Assembly (NCBI GenBank): GCA_903913865.1
Contig: CAIWMU010000250.1
Span: 1-53,303 of the forward strand
Reading direction: 5' to 3'
Origin: an uncultured Verrucomicrobia subdivision 3 bacterium
GTDB lineage: Bacteria; Verrucomicrobiota; Verrucomicrobiia; Limisphaerales; UBA8199
DNA length: 53,303 nt
Shown: positions 1 through 6,986 of the stretch, one piece after another
Position numbering within the stretch: the first letter of the stretch is position 1
Layout: the number at the start of each line of letters is the position of its first letter
The notes under the pieces: generated by a model
Told to the model about the DNA's origin: nothing
Seen by the model: only the letters and a program-made list of their open reading frames with translations
Database searches by the model: none
Program-made: the position numbers and the translations under genes

Positions 1-124
1 CAAAACTGCCCTGAATGCAAGAAATGGGTGCAGAAGACCTACCTTCCAGACAAAACTGAAAACGTCAGACCCAGAGGAAAGCCCTGTGGAATAAGGAGCG
101 CAGAAGATTTATGTCGCGCATATT

Positions 125-922
125 ATGCGCAGGTGTATAGCCTACCAATACACCCGCAAGCCGCCCCTCACCCTTCGCCCCAGACCGAACGTCATCATCC
201 GGCTCTGCTCCATCGAATGCTGCTTTGCCCATTCGTTGGAGGACTGCAAATCGAAGGAAAACGCACAGTTTCGGGACGATATCATTGCCTGGCAACCGGT
301 CGCTCCCCTGCTCTACATATGGGATTACACGCCCAATTTCGGCCATTACCAGCAGCCCTTCCCGAACCTTGACTCCCTCCAGCCGAACGTGAACTTCTTT
401 GTGGATCACCATGTGAAGGGCTTGTTCGAGCAAGGAAACTATTCCCCCGGCGGCATGGGGGAGTTGGGACCGCTTCGTGCCTACCTGCTGGCAAAGCTCC
501 TCTGGAATCCAAAAACAGATCTCGCGCGGCACCGTCAGGAATTCCTGCAGGCCTGGTATGGAAAAGCGGCACCAAAGGTCGGAGCGTTTCTTGACCTCAT
601 GCAGGATCAGGTTCGGGGTAAGGACATCCACGCCCACATTTTCGACCGACCCCAGCGCGCCTATCTAAAGGCGGACTTCCTGCGGACAGCTGATGAAATT
701 CTCGCAACCGCGGAAGCAGCAGCTGAAACCGACATCCAGAAATTCCATGTGGCAGTCACACGCCTGCCGGTCTGGTATGTTCAAATCTCCACCGGAGAGG
801 TCAAGGGGGAGGCGCTGGAAAGCTTGCGATCCCGTTTTCTGCAAGTTGCCAGAAAAGCAGGCATTTCCAACATCAGCGAATCCAAGAGCTTGGACGAGTG
901 GGAGAAATCCTTCAAAAAATAG
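125..922 (+). CDS. DUF4838-domain protein, C-terminal part (5' end missing or frameshifted)
   Basis: This is the C-terminal half of a DUF4838 protein, a family found beside glycoside-degrading enzymes and assumed to act on polysaccharides; no reaction is established. The family signatures are clear: AYQYTRKPP near residue 6, RLCSIECCFAH near 25, LYIWDY near 63, and GLFEQGNY followed by LRAYLLAKLLWNP near 100-128. The proper start is outside the window or lost. The expected upstream Cys-x2-Cys segment (NCPECK, bases 4-21) lies in frame 1 while the rest is in frame 2, and frame 2 has a stop at 92-94. The gene is therefore either frameshifted near bases 25-125 (a pseudogene) or the sequence has an error there. 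The first ATG at 125 is only where the open frame begins. It converges on the Nudix gene. Identity is secure; intactness is not. Confidence 0.72.
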   Translation: MRRCIAYQYTRKPPLTLRPRPNVIIRLCSIECCFAHSLEDCKSKENAQFRDDIIAWQPVAPLLYIWDYTPNFGHYQQPFPNLDSLQPNVNFFVDHHVKGLFEQGNYSPGGMGELGPLRAYLLAKLLWNPKTDLARHRQEFLQAWYGKAAPKVGAFLDLMQDQVRGKDIHAHIFDRPQRAYLKADFLRTADEILATAEAAAETDIQKFHVAVTRLPVWYVQISTGEVKGEALESLRSRFLQVARKAGISNISESKSLDEWEKSFKK

Positions 923-970
923 CGTCAGGCTCGGCGGTGTAGCGCTGAGCCAAAGTCATCGCATCCCCCC

Positions 971-1468
971 TCAGAGGTTCATCTTCGGCCAGATGAACCT
1001 GAGGGCGGATGCAAATTCAGTCGGACATCGGGTTATTCTTTGAGTCAATTCCGCCGGCTCGAGCCATTCCCCGCGTTCGATCTCATCGCGATTTATTTCG
1101 ATGGTCGCATCCCAGAGACAACGGTAAACCCATACATGCTCGCAATCCGTTTCCTCGCACGGGCCCAACTTGAATAACTTTGTTGGAGTGCTCCCCAGAT
1201 CAAACCCAAGTTCTTCCCTTAGTTCCCGGCGCGCACTTTGATCGTAGTCCTCCCCTGAATCCACGTGACCGGAGGAGGAGGTGTCCCACAAGCCGGGTTG
1301 GCGGTCTTTGGAGAGGGATCGCTTTTGGATGAAGACCTGTCCGGTTGAATTGAAAACAAAGATATGAACGGCGCGGTGAAGCAACCCAAGACGATGCACT
1401 TCGGAACGGGCAAGTTGCCCGATCACGTGATCGTTCTCATCAACGACGTCAAAAATTTCTTCGCTCAT
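971..1468 (-). CDS. Nudix hydrolase (YfcD/IPP-isomerase-like)
   Basis: A 165-aa Nudix hydrolase expected to cleave a nucleoside diphosphate linked to another group, with Mg2+ bound by the Nudix box. The box is complete: GHVDSGE, seven residues, then RELREELGF (about residues 91-113). The surrounding sequence, with VHIFVFNSTGQVFIQKRS before it and a WLEPAEL segment after it, resembles the YfcD and isopentenyl-diphosphate-isomerase-like group of unknown substrate. I use the ATG at 1468 because it overlaps the stop of the upstream phosphatase gene as ATGA; a TTG two codons earlier is possible. It is the last gene of the queE-to-Nudix operon and is probably translated by coupling. The substrate cannot be read from the sequence. 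Confidence 0.88.
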   Translation of the reverse strand: MSEEIFDVVDENDHVIGQLARSEVHRLGLLHRAVHIFVFNSTGQVFIQKRSLSKDRQPGLWDTSSSGHVDSGEDYDQSARRELREELGFDLGSTPTKLFKLGPCEETDCEHVWVYRCLWDATIEINRDEIERGEWLEPAELTQRITRCPTEFASALRFIWPKMNL

Positions 1469-2151
1469 TTGCAAAACTCCGCCAGTGCACGCATCTGACC
1501 CTCGGATGGCCGTATCCCCGGGCGTTTTTGACGCATCATCTCAACAGCAGCGCCGGGTGATCCCGCCCGGGCCTCCCGCAGCAGGTAGGCTGCTGCGAAC
1601 GTCGCGCTGCGGCCATGGCCAAGGGCACAATGCACATAAACGGGCCCGGAGGAAAGTCTCTGGATGATAAAGTCCACTCCCACGTTCAATTCTCCCATCG
1701 TGGGGTCGCTCCGGTCCAACAAAGGGATGCAAAGGTAACTGGCTGAGGAACGCAGGAAATGCACTTCTGAAAACTCTGCTGTCAAATCCAGCACACTCAG
1801 GATTCCACGCTCCTTGAACCGAGCCTCATCTCCGGACAACAGGCGTCCTCCAACAAACAGACCGGGAGCCACCTCATCAAAAGGGGTTTCCCGGGTGATC
1901 CACCGGAAAATGGAGAACGTGGTCCAATTCAGCAAATGGTAGGGCCAGAACAGGAAATAACTCGAGGCCATCAACTGGCCCCCCCGGCGTTTCCCCAGCA
2001 CCCCGGGCCAGCGACGGAGATAGGCCATGCCAACGAGCAGCAAGCCAACTCCACCCACCCCCATGAAACTTTGCCCAGCCATGCCGTTCCAACTCAGCGA
2101 CAGGGAAAAGAGGGCGATCCCGCCAAGGATAAACAGGATCCCCAGTTTCAA
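1465..2151 (-). CDS. Membrane-anchored dual-specificity/tyrosine phosphatase-like protein
   Basis: A 228-aa protein with two N-terminal hydrophobic segments (about residues 4-20 and 28-45) and a third hydrophobic patch near 65-82, followed by a dual-specificity phosphatase domain. The active-site P-loop is intact as HCALGHGRS (about 175-183), giving the Cys nucleophile and Arg. The expected upstream acid is probably in PLLDRSDP (near 144-151). The domain begins with EVAPGLFVGGRLLSGDE, typical of DUSP-like proteins in bacteria. It should act at the cytoplasmic membrane on a phosphoprotein or another phosphate ester; the substrate is unknown. The start is a TTG overlapping the rsmA stop (TTGA), with a GGAAAGG ribosome site about 8 bases upstream. 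It lies between rsmA and the Nudix gene. Confidence 0.83.
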   Translation of the reverse strand: MKLGILFILGGIALFSLSLSWNGMAGQSFMGVGGVGLLLVGMAYLRRWPGVLGKRRGGQLMASSYFLFWPYHLLNWTTFSIFRWITRETPFDEVAPGLFVGGRLLSGDEARFKERGILSVLDLTAEFSEVHFLRSSASYLCIPLLDRSDPTMGELNVGVDFIIQRLSSGPVYVHCALGHGRSATFAAAYLLREARAGSPGAAVEMMRQKRPGIRPSEGQMRALAEFCK

Positions 2152-2999
2152 TCCGGTGCCTTTCCGCAGAGCTTCCGGGTCAATTGCACAAACAGCCCCA
2201 AGCTCACCCGCTCAGCACGGATCCCCACCGGTATTCCCAGTTCCATAAAGGCCGACTCAAGCCTCGGGCCATCAAATTGAGCCCGGAGCAGTTTGAGCAT
2301 CATCTTCCGACGTTGTGAAAAGCTTGTTTTGACGACTTTGACGAAACAGGATTGAAGCTCCGGCCCACTGAGCAGCAGAGGGTTCCTGCGCACCAGCACC
2401 ACACAGCCGGACTCAACATCCGGCTCCGGGAAGAAACAACTGGCAGGAATCCTGAACCAGGCCTTGGCCTCATAATGAAGGCCCACAAGAAGTGAAAGCA
2501 GTCCGTAATCGTCCTGCCCCTCCTTCGCACAGAGACGGCGCACCACTTCCAGTTGCAGGGTGGTTACAATCCGGGCAGGTCCCTGCGGTGCCAGGGCCAA
2601 TTCCACAAGAATCGGAGAGGCCACGGAGTAGGGAAGATTCGATACCACTTTCCATCCGGACCAATCCCTGACTGTCCCCTTCAAATAACCCAACGCATCC
2701 CCATGCAGCAACTCCAGCCCCTTCCCGGGTTCCAGCCGTTCGGCGAATCGCTGCTGCAAGAACTGGACAAGGCGAAGATCCTTTTCGATCGCAAAAACAG
2801 TTCCGACCTGCCCCATCAACTGTTCGGTCAGTGGCCCCATTCCCGGTCCGATCTCCAAAACGGAGTCCGCCGCAGTCAACTCGGCACCACCGACGATCCG
2901 TCGCAACTGGTTGCCATCGTGCAGAAAGTTCTGGCCCAGGGACTTGGTGAGCTGGATTCCCCCTTCTGTAAGGGCCGCCTTCATTTCGGAAAGATTCAT
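2148..2999 (-). CDS. rsmA: 16S rRNA (adenine1518/1519-N6)-dimethyltransferase RsmA/KsgA
   Basis: A 283-aa enzyme that dimethylates two adjacent adenines in the 3' hairpin of 16S rRNA during 30S subunit maturation, using S-adenosylmethionine. The family signatures are in order: LTKSLGQNFLHD near the N-terminus, the SAM-binding loop VLEIGPGMGPLTEQL (about 47-61), the catalytic SNLPYSVASPI (near 120) and the C-terminal TSFSQRRKMMLK. Length is normal for the family. I chose the ATG at 2999, just before the conserved N-terminal block. The longer open frame would add 71 residues overlapping the upstream aminotransferase and looks artificial. The chosen ATG overlaps the stop of a 38-aa small ORF as ATGA. 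Confidence 0.95.
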   Translation of the reverse strand: MNLSEMKAALTEGGIQLTKSLGQNFLHDGNQLRRIVGGAELTAADSVLEIGPGMGPLTEQLMGQVGTVFAIEKDLRLVQFLQQRFAERLEPGKGLELLHGDALGYLKGTVRDWSGWKVVSNLPYSVASPILVELALAPQGPARIVTTLQLEVVRRLCAKEGQDDYGLLSLLVGLHYEAKAWFRIPASCFFPEPDVESGCVVLVRRNPLLLSGPELQSCFVKVVKTSFSQRRKMMLKLLRAQFDGPRLESAFMELGIPVGIRAERVSLGLFVQLTRKLCGKAPD

Positions 3000-3112
3000 C
3001 GTAAAAACGCCGCCCCCAACCCGCCCAGACCGTGCTGTTTCGGGTTCTTCGAGTCCATCCCGGCATTGGTGCCGGGGCGGGTCCCGATCTGTTGTCTGTT
3101 CGCAATCATCAT
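2996..3112 (-). CDS. Small 38-aa ORF between aminotransferase and rsmA
   Basis: A short reading frame not matching any family I recognise. It overlaps the aminotransferase stop at its start (ATGA at 3109-3112) and the rsmA start at its end (ATGA at 2996-2999), so it fills the junction exactly. Its ATG is preceded by AAGGAGGTGG about nine bases upstream, the strongest Shine-Dalgarno sequence in this operon, whereas rsmA itself has no comparable site. The peptide is basic and glycine-rich (KNPKQHGLGGLGAAFLR at its end) with no membrane segment. It may be a real small protein, or a leader whose translation delivers ribosomes to rsmA. Coding is supported by context only. Confidence 0.5.
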   Translation of the reverse strand: MMIANRQQIGTRPGTNAGMDSKNPKQHGLGGLGAAFLR

Positions 3113-4401
3113 GGTGCATCCACCTCCTTTTGCAGGGCGCGGAGCATCTGCTCAATCTGATCCCTGGAAACCACCAGCGGTGGCGTGAATCCAAGGACAT
3201 TCGAGTGCTCACCCTCCGGCAGCATGATATATCCAGCGTGAAGCATTTTCTTCATCAGCTTGATGACGAAGCCCGTTGCCGGATCGCCAGAAGCGGTTCG
3301 AAATTCAAGTCCCGCCATCAAACCCATCCCCCTTGGTTCGCAAGTTATCCCAGTGCCTGGACAATGAATGCTCCGCAAGCCGGATAGCAGGGTCGAGCCC
3401 ATGCGGGCGCTTCGCTGGACCAGCCGCTTGCTGCGGATCTCTCCGATCTGCGCCAAAGCCATGGCGCACCCCACCGGGTGGCCGAGGAATGTGCTCGTAT
3501 GGATGGCCTCCCCATCCGAAGGGGGCCAGGCATCCATCACCTCCACCCTGCCAACGCAGGCCGACATCGGAAAACCGCCGGTCAAAGCCTTCCCGAGGCA
3601 GATCAAGTCCGGGATGACCTGTTCGTGTTCACAGGCAAACCACTTTCCGGTTCGCCCGAAACCGGTGTAAATCTCATCCAGCACCAGCAGGGTTCCCGCC
3701 TTCCGACAGAGCGCGGCAACCTCCGAAAGGAAACCGGGGCATGGAATCCGGATGCCGCCCCGGGCCTGAATTGGCTCCAACAGCACGGCACCGATCCTGC
3801 CGGAATTCAACAGTTGCTTGAGGCTCCCGAGACTCCGGCTTGACTGCCCCGATGCACTCGGGAATGGGAGGAAGGATCCAAATTCACGGATCTGGTCCAG
3901 GAACGGGGTGCGGAAATGGTCCCGGTGCGTCACGCTCAAGCTGCCGTAGCCCAGCCCGTGGTAGCCACCCTCATAGGCCACCACCCCGGGCTTGCCGGTC
4001 GCAAGCCGGGCTGTCTTGATGGCCGCCTCCACCGCCTCAAATCCCGAGTTGCAGAAAATGACCTTCCCCGTTTCATCCCCCCATCGCTCGTAGGTCAACC
4101 GGCTTAACTCACGCGCAAGCCGGGCTTTCAGCGCATGGGGATGCACATCCCCCATCGCATGCAGGAGAACATCCATCTGATCCTTGCCTGCCCTCACCAC
4201 TTTGGCGTTCGCATGGCCGGCCGCCGCCACCCCGAAGGCCGCTGTAAAATCCAGATAGCGATTTCCATCCTCATCCCAGACGTGCATGCCCCGGGCCCGC
4301 TCCCAGACGATCGGCCAGCCGCCCTCCGGATCGCAGAAAGTGATGTTGCGCGACTCGTATTCCTTGAGCTGTTTAAGAACCTTGGATGGGCGTTTACTCA
4401 T
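3109..4401 (-). CDS. Class III pyridoxal-phosphate aminotransferase
   Basis: A 430-aa fold-type I, class III (ornithine/GABA/acetylornithine-like) aminotransferase. Conserved features are the GNRYLDFTAAFGV block near 46-58, the phosphate-binding CNSGFEAVEAAIKTAR (near 115-130), EGGYHGLGYGSLSVT, LLVLDEIYTGFGRTGKW containing the Asp that holds the pyridine nitrogen, and the Schiff-base lysine in LGKALTGGFPMSA. The motif HTSTFLGHPVGCA follows. It should transfer the terminal amino group of an omega-amino acid or related amine; the substrate cannot be fixed from sequence, and neither queE nor rsmA points to one. It starts 10 bases after queE, with GGAAC upstream of the ATG. Confidence 0.9.
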   Translation of the reverse strand: MSKRPSKVLKQLKEYESRNITFCDPEGGWPIVWERARGMHVWDEDGNRYLDFTAAFGVAAAGHANAKVVRAGKDQMDVLLHAMGDVHPHALKARLARELSRLTYERWGDETGKVIFCNSGFEAVEAAIKTARLATGKPGVVAYEGGYHGLGYGSLSVTHRDHFRTPFLDQIREFGSFLPFPSASGQSSRSLGSLKQLLNSGRIGAVLLEPIQARGGIRIPCPGFLSEVAALCRKAGTLLVLDEIYTGFGRTGKWFACEHEQVIPDLICLGKALTGGFPMSACVGRVEVMDAWPPSDGEAIHTSTFLGHPVGCAMALAQIGEIRSKRLVQRSARMGSTLLSGLRSIHCPGTGITCEPRGMGLMAGLEFRTASGDPATGFVIKLMKKMLHAGYIMLPEGEHSNVLGFTPPLVVSRDQIEQMLRALQKEVDAP

Positions 4402-4411
4402 CTTGTTCCAG

Positions 4412-5152
4412 TCAGACGCCGCGTTGCTCCGGGGGCCAGATCACCTTGTGCATCTGAACCTGAAACCGCACAGGCAGGGCATCCGCGATGATTCGCTCCA
4501 CCAGCTCGAGTCTTGTGATCAGGCTGATGTGTGGGGAAAGGGGCTTGAGCGAGGGATCCTGCTGCTCAGGCTCCAATGGTTGGGCCCAGGAAAAGAGCAC
4601 GGGACACCGCTCGGCAAGCCGGAGGGTTTGCAACTGCTTCTTCGCCCAGAGGTAATCATCTTCGGAAGTGATCACAAACTTGATCTCGTCCCGTGCGTTC
4701 AGCAGGGGGATGTTCTCCCAACGGTTGCGCGCCGCCTCACCGCTTGCGGGACACTTGATATCCACAATCCTGTGAACCCTTGGATCAACCCCCGAAATAT
4801 CGAGTGCTCCGCTCGTTTCGAGAAGCACCGTGTAACCGTGGTCACACAATGCTGACATCAGCGGAAGCGCCAACTTCTGCGCCAGAGGCTCCCCTCCGGT
4901 CAGTTCCACCTGGGGCAACCTGCCAGCCAGCGTTCCCGGCCCCTGCTTGTAAGGCTGTGCCAGGCGGTTGCACTCGCTCACCACCTCTGTGACAGTCATC
5001 CTCCTGCCCCCGGAGAACGCATAAGCACTGTCACAATAGGAACACCTCAGGGGACATCCCGTCAGCCGCACAAAGATGCACGGCAGCCCGGCATGGGTGC
5101 TTTCCCCCTGCAGGCTCAGGTAAATTTCGTTGATAACCAGTGTTCCCGTCAT
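4412..5152 (-). CDS. queE: 7-carboxy-7-deazaguanine synthase QueE
   Basis: A 246-aa radical-SAM enzyme that converts 6-carboxytetrahydropterin to 7-carboxy-7-deazaguanine, the ring-contraction step towards queuosine. The N-terminus has the QueE signature INEIYLSLQGEST. The cluster motif is GCPLRCSYCDSAYAF (C-x3-C-x2-C, near 32-46) and the SAM-contact motif is ELTGGEPLAQ near 83-92, followed by LLETSGALD. No other queuosine gene (queC, queD, queF) is in the window. It is the first gene of a six-member minus-strand operon, divergent from the ATP-cone kinase, so its promoter must lie in 5153-5324. Confidence 0.92.
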   Translation of the reverse strand: MTGTLVINEIYLSLQGESTHAGLPCIFVRLTGCPLRCSYCDSAYAFSGGRRMTVTEVVSECNRLAQPYKQGPGTLAGRLPQVELTGGEPLAQKLALPLMSALCDHGYTVLLETSGALDISGVDPRVHRIVDIKCPASGEAARNRWENIPLLNARDEIKFVITSEDDYLWAKKQLQTLRLAERCPVLFSWAQPLEPEQQDPSLKPLSPHISLITRLELVERIIADALPVRFQVQMHKVIWPPEQRGV

Positions 5153-5324
5153 GGGAAAAGGCTAGCGGATGCAGCAGGAATAATCCACCTGAGATTCCCC
5201 AGCCAACGTGGGGAATTGAACATGGAATCGGGTCAAATCGCAGGTTCCAGCCATGCTGGCATCACGCCCTCCCCGTCACTGCAAACTGGTTGTTTCCATT
5301 CCAGTGAAGTGCCATCTTTGGGTG
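5153..5324. other. Divergent intergenic region, queE / ATP-cone kinase
   Basis: This 172-base spacer must hold promoters in both directions. Two dyads are visible: TTCCCCA (5195-5201) pairs with TGGGGAA (5209-5215) across a 7-base loop, and CCAGCCATGCTGG (about 5249-5261) is a near-palindrome. Neither is followed by a T-run, so they look like operator or leader elements rather than terminators. I could not assign a convincing -35/-10 pair. Confidence 0.4.
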
Positions 5325-6785
5325 ATGTCGGTTCAAAATCGTATTGTCAAAGTTCAGAAACGGAATCGGGCCCTGGTCCGGTTTGATGAGGAGCGTATCC
5401 GCAGGGCGATTCTCCGGGCTGCGGGATCCATCGGGGGGTTCCGGCATGATCTACTTCCGGGAATCAATGACCGCATTTTTGATCTTTGCCGTTCGGATGA
5501 TGAGATTGCCCGGTTCCTTTCCGATATCGTGGTGGTCTGCCTGAATTCGGATGTCAGGCATCTGACTTCGAATTTTCCACCGACCATAGAAACGATCCAG
5601 GATGAGGTGTTGCACACCCTGCACAGCTATGGCTTCCAAAACACGGCGGATGCCTTTGCCTGCTATCGCTGGGGACGCCACTGGCTGCGGGAAGGTTCAA
5701 TCACAAATTCTGCATTTGGGGGTAACGGGTTCCCTGCCAAGGGAATACAGGACACTCTCGAGACCAACGAAAAGCTCGGATGCCACACGGTGGAGGGTCT
5801 GAATGAGATCGTCCGGACCGGCCGCACACGAACACTGGTGGAGTCCTCCCTCGCAGCGTATGAGGCATCTCTCGACGAGGCAGAGGCCAAGGTTATCGGC
5901 CGCATCAACGCGGGGGATCCGCTCCGGATGATCTGGGTGAGCGGACCCAGTTCCTCGGGCAAGACCACGACGACGGTGAAGCTGACTGAGCGGCTTCGGA
6001 GGAAGGGGTTGCGATTCCTGATGCTCAATCTGGACGATTATTTCTGGTCCCTTGTCGAACATCCCACGGATTGGATCAACGACAGGAATTACGAAACCCC
6101 CGAGGCGATGGACATTCAGCTTCTCAACCAGCATCTCAAGGAGTTGCTGGAGGGGAAGACGATCGAAAAGCCTGTTTACAGCTTTAAGGAGGGGCGACGG
6201 CTGGCACCCAAGCCTATCAGGCTTGAGCCTGACCAGATCCTGCTTCTCGATTGTTTGCATGGGCTTTATCCGCCAATCACCGAGGGGATTGATCCCAAGT
6301 TCCAGTTCACCCTTTACATCGAAAATCAGAACGCCCTCCTCGAAGGGGATGGATCGGACCGCAGGCTGACCCGTTTTACCGATGTGCGACTTCTGAGGCG
6401 GATGCTCCGCGATGCCAGACATAGAAACCATTCCCCCCTGCTCACGCTTCTGCATTGGCATTATGTGCGTGTGGGGGAACTCTTCAGCATCATCCCTCTG
6501 TCCGGGCTGGCGGATCATGTGATTAACGGCGGATTCCCTTTTGAACTGCCCGCCCTGAAACCGTTCTTTGATGGGCCGGGTTCCCTTCTCCCAAGAATAG
6601 AGGACCTTCTCCCCTACCCCGGCTTCCTGGATGCCCACATCCGTCTGGACCGGCTCCGATCATTGTTGGATTCCATTGCAGGGCTGCCCATGGAGCAACT
6701 CACGGGGCTGGACTTGATCCCGGGGGATGCCCTGCTCAGGGAGTTTATCGGAGGCAGTACCATCCAAATTCCACACAACGAGTGA
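5325..6785 (+). CDS. ATP-cone domain fused to uridine kinase/phosphoribulokinase-like P-loop kinase
   Basis: A 486-aa two-domain protein. Residues about 5-95 form an ATP-cone (RIVKVQKRNRALVRFDEERI, then IRRAILRAA), the nucleotide-sensing module of ribonucleotide reductases and NrdR. After a linker, residues about 180-430 form a uridine-kinase/phosphoribulokinase-type P-loop kinase: Walker A in VSGPSSSGKTTTTVKL, then LMLNLDDYFW and a Walker-B-like ILLLDCLHGLYP. It probably phosphorylates a nucleoside or sugar with ATP, with the cone giving allosteric response to ATP/dATP; the substrate is unknown. The ATG at 5325 sits just before the cone; an upstream in-frame ATG-like start at 5253 would add a 24-residue tail without family features. 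It is monocistronic, divergent from queE. Confidence 0.82.
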   Translation: MSVQNRIVKVQKRNRALVRFDEERIRRAILRAAGSIGGFRHDLLPGINDRIFDLCRSDDEIARFLSDIVVVCLNSDVRHLTSNFPPTIETIQDEVLHTLHSYGFQNTADAFACYRWGRHWLREGSITNSAFGGNGFPAKGIQDTLETNEKLGCHTVEGLNEIVRTGRTRTLVESSLAAYEASLDEAEAKVIGRINAGDPLRMIWVSGPSSSGKTTTTVKLTERLRRKGLRFLMLNLDDYFWSLVEHPTDWINDRNYETPEAMDIQLLNQHLKELLEGKTIEKPVYSFKEGRRLAPKPIRLEPDQILLLDCLHGLYPPITEGIDPKFQFTLYIENQNALLEGDGSDRRLTRFTDVRLLRRMLRDARHRNHSPLLTLLHWHYVRVGELFSIIPLSGLADHVINGGFPFELPALKPFFDGPGSLLPRIEDLLPYPGFLDAHIRLDRLRSLLDSIAGLPMEQLTGLDLIPGDALLREFIGGSTIQIPHNE

Positions 6786-6920
6786 CGCCGGGTGTGATCT
6801 GCACGCCGGGTCGGGACCTGAATTCAGGCTCCGTAATCCATTGTCTATTCGGTGTCTGTGCTTGAAGCGTGGACATCAGTTCGGAATGGTTTCCCGTGCC
6901 CCAACCCTTCCTCCCCAAAA

Positions 6921-6960
6921 CAATGCGGGGGCAATCCTGTGGACTGCCCCCGCAACATTG
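6921..6960 (-). terminator. Rho-independent terminator of the giant repeat protein gene
   Basis: TGCGGGGGCA (6924-6933) pairs perfectly with TGCCCCCGCA (6945-6954), and the flanks CAA/TTG extend the stem. On the minus strand the stem is followed by TTTTGGGG, a short T-tract. It lies 27 bases past the stop of the giant gene. A stem this G+C-rich may also block readthrough from the plus-strand kinase gene. Confidence 0.75.
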
Positions 6961-6986
6961 GCTCGATGATCTGCCCTGGGTTTTAA

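Noticed and set aside
2470-3105. Minus-strand 211-codon open frame overlapping rsmA and the small ORF
   Set aside because: It is out of frame with the intact rsmA, which has all family motifs, and its translation has no recognisable features.
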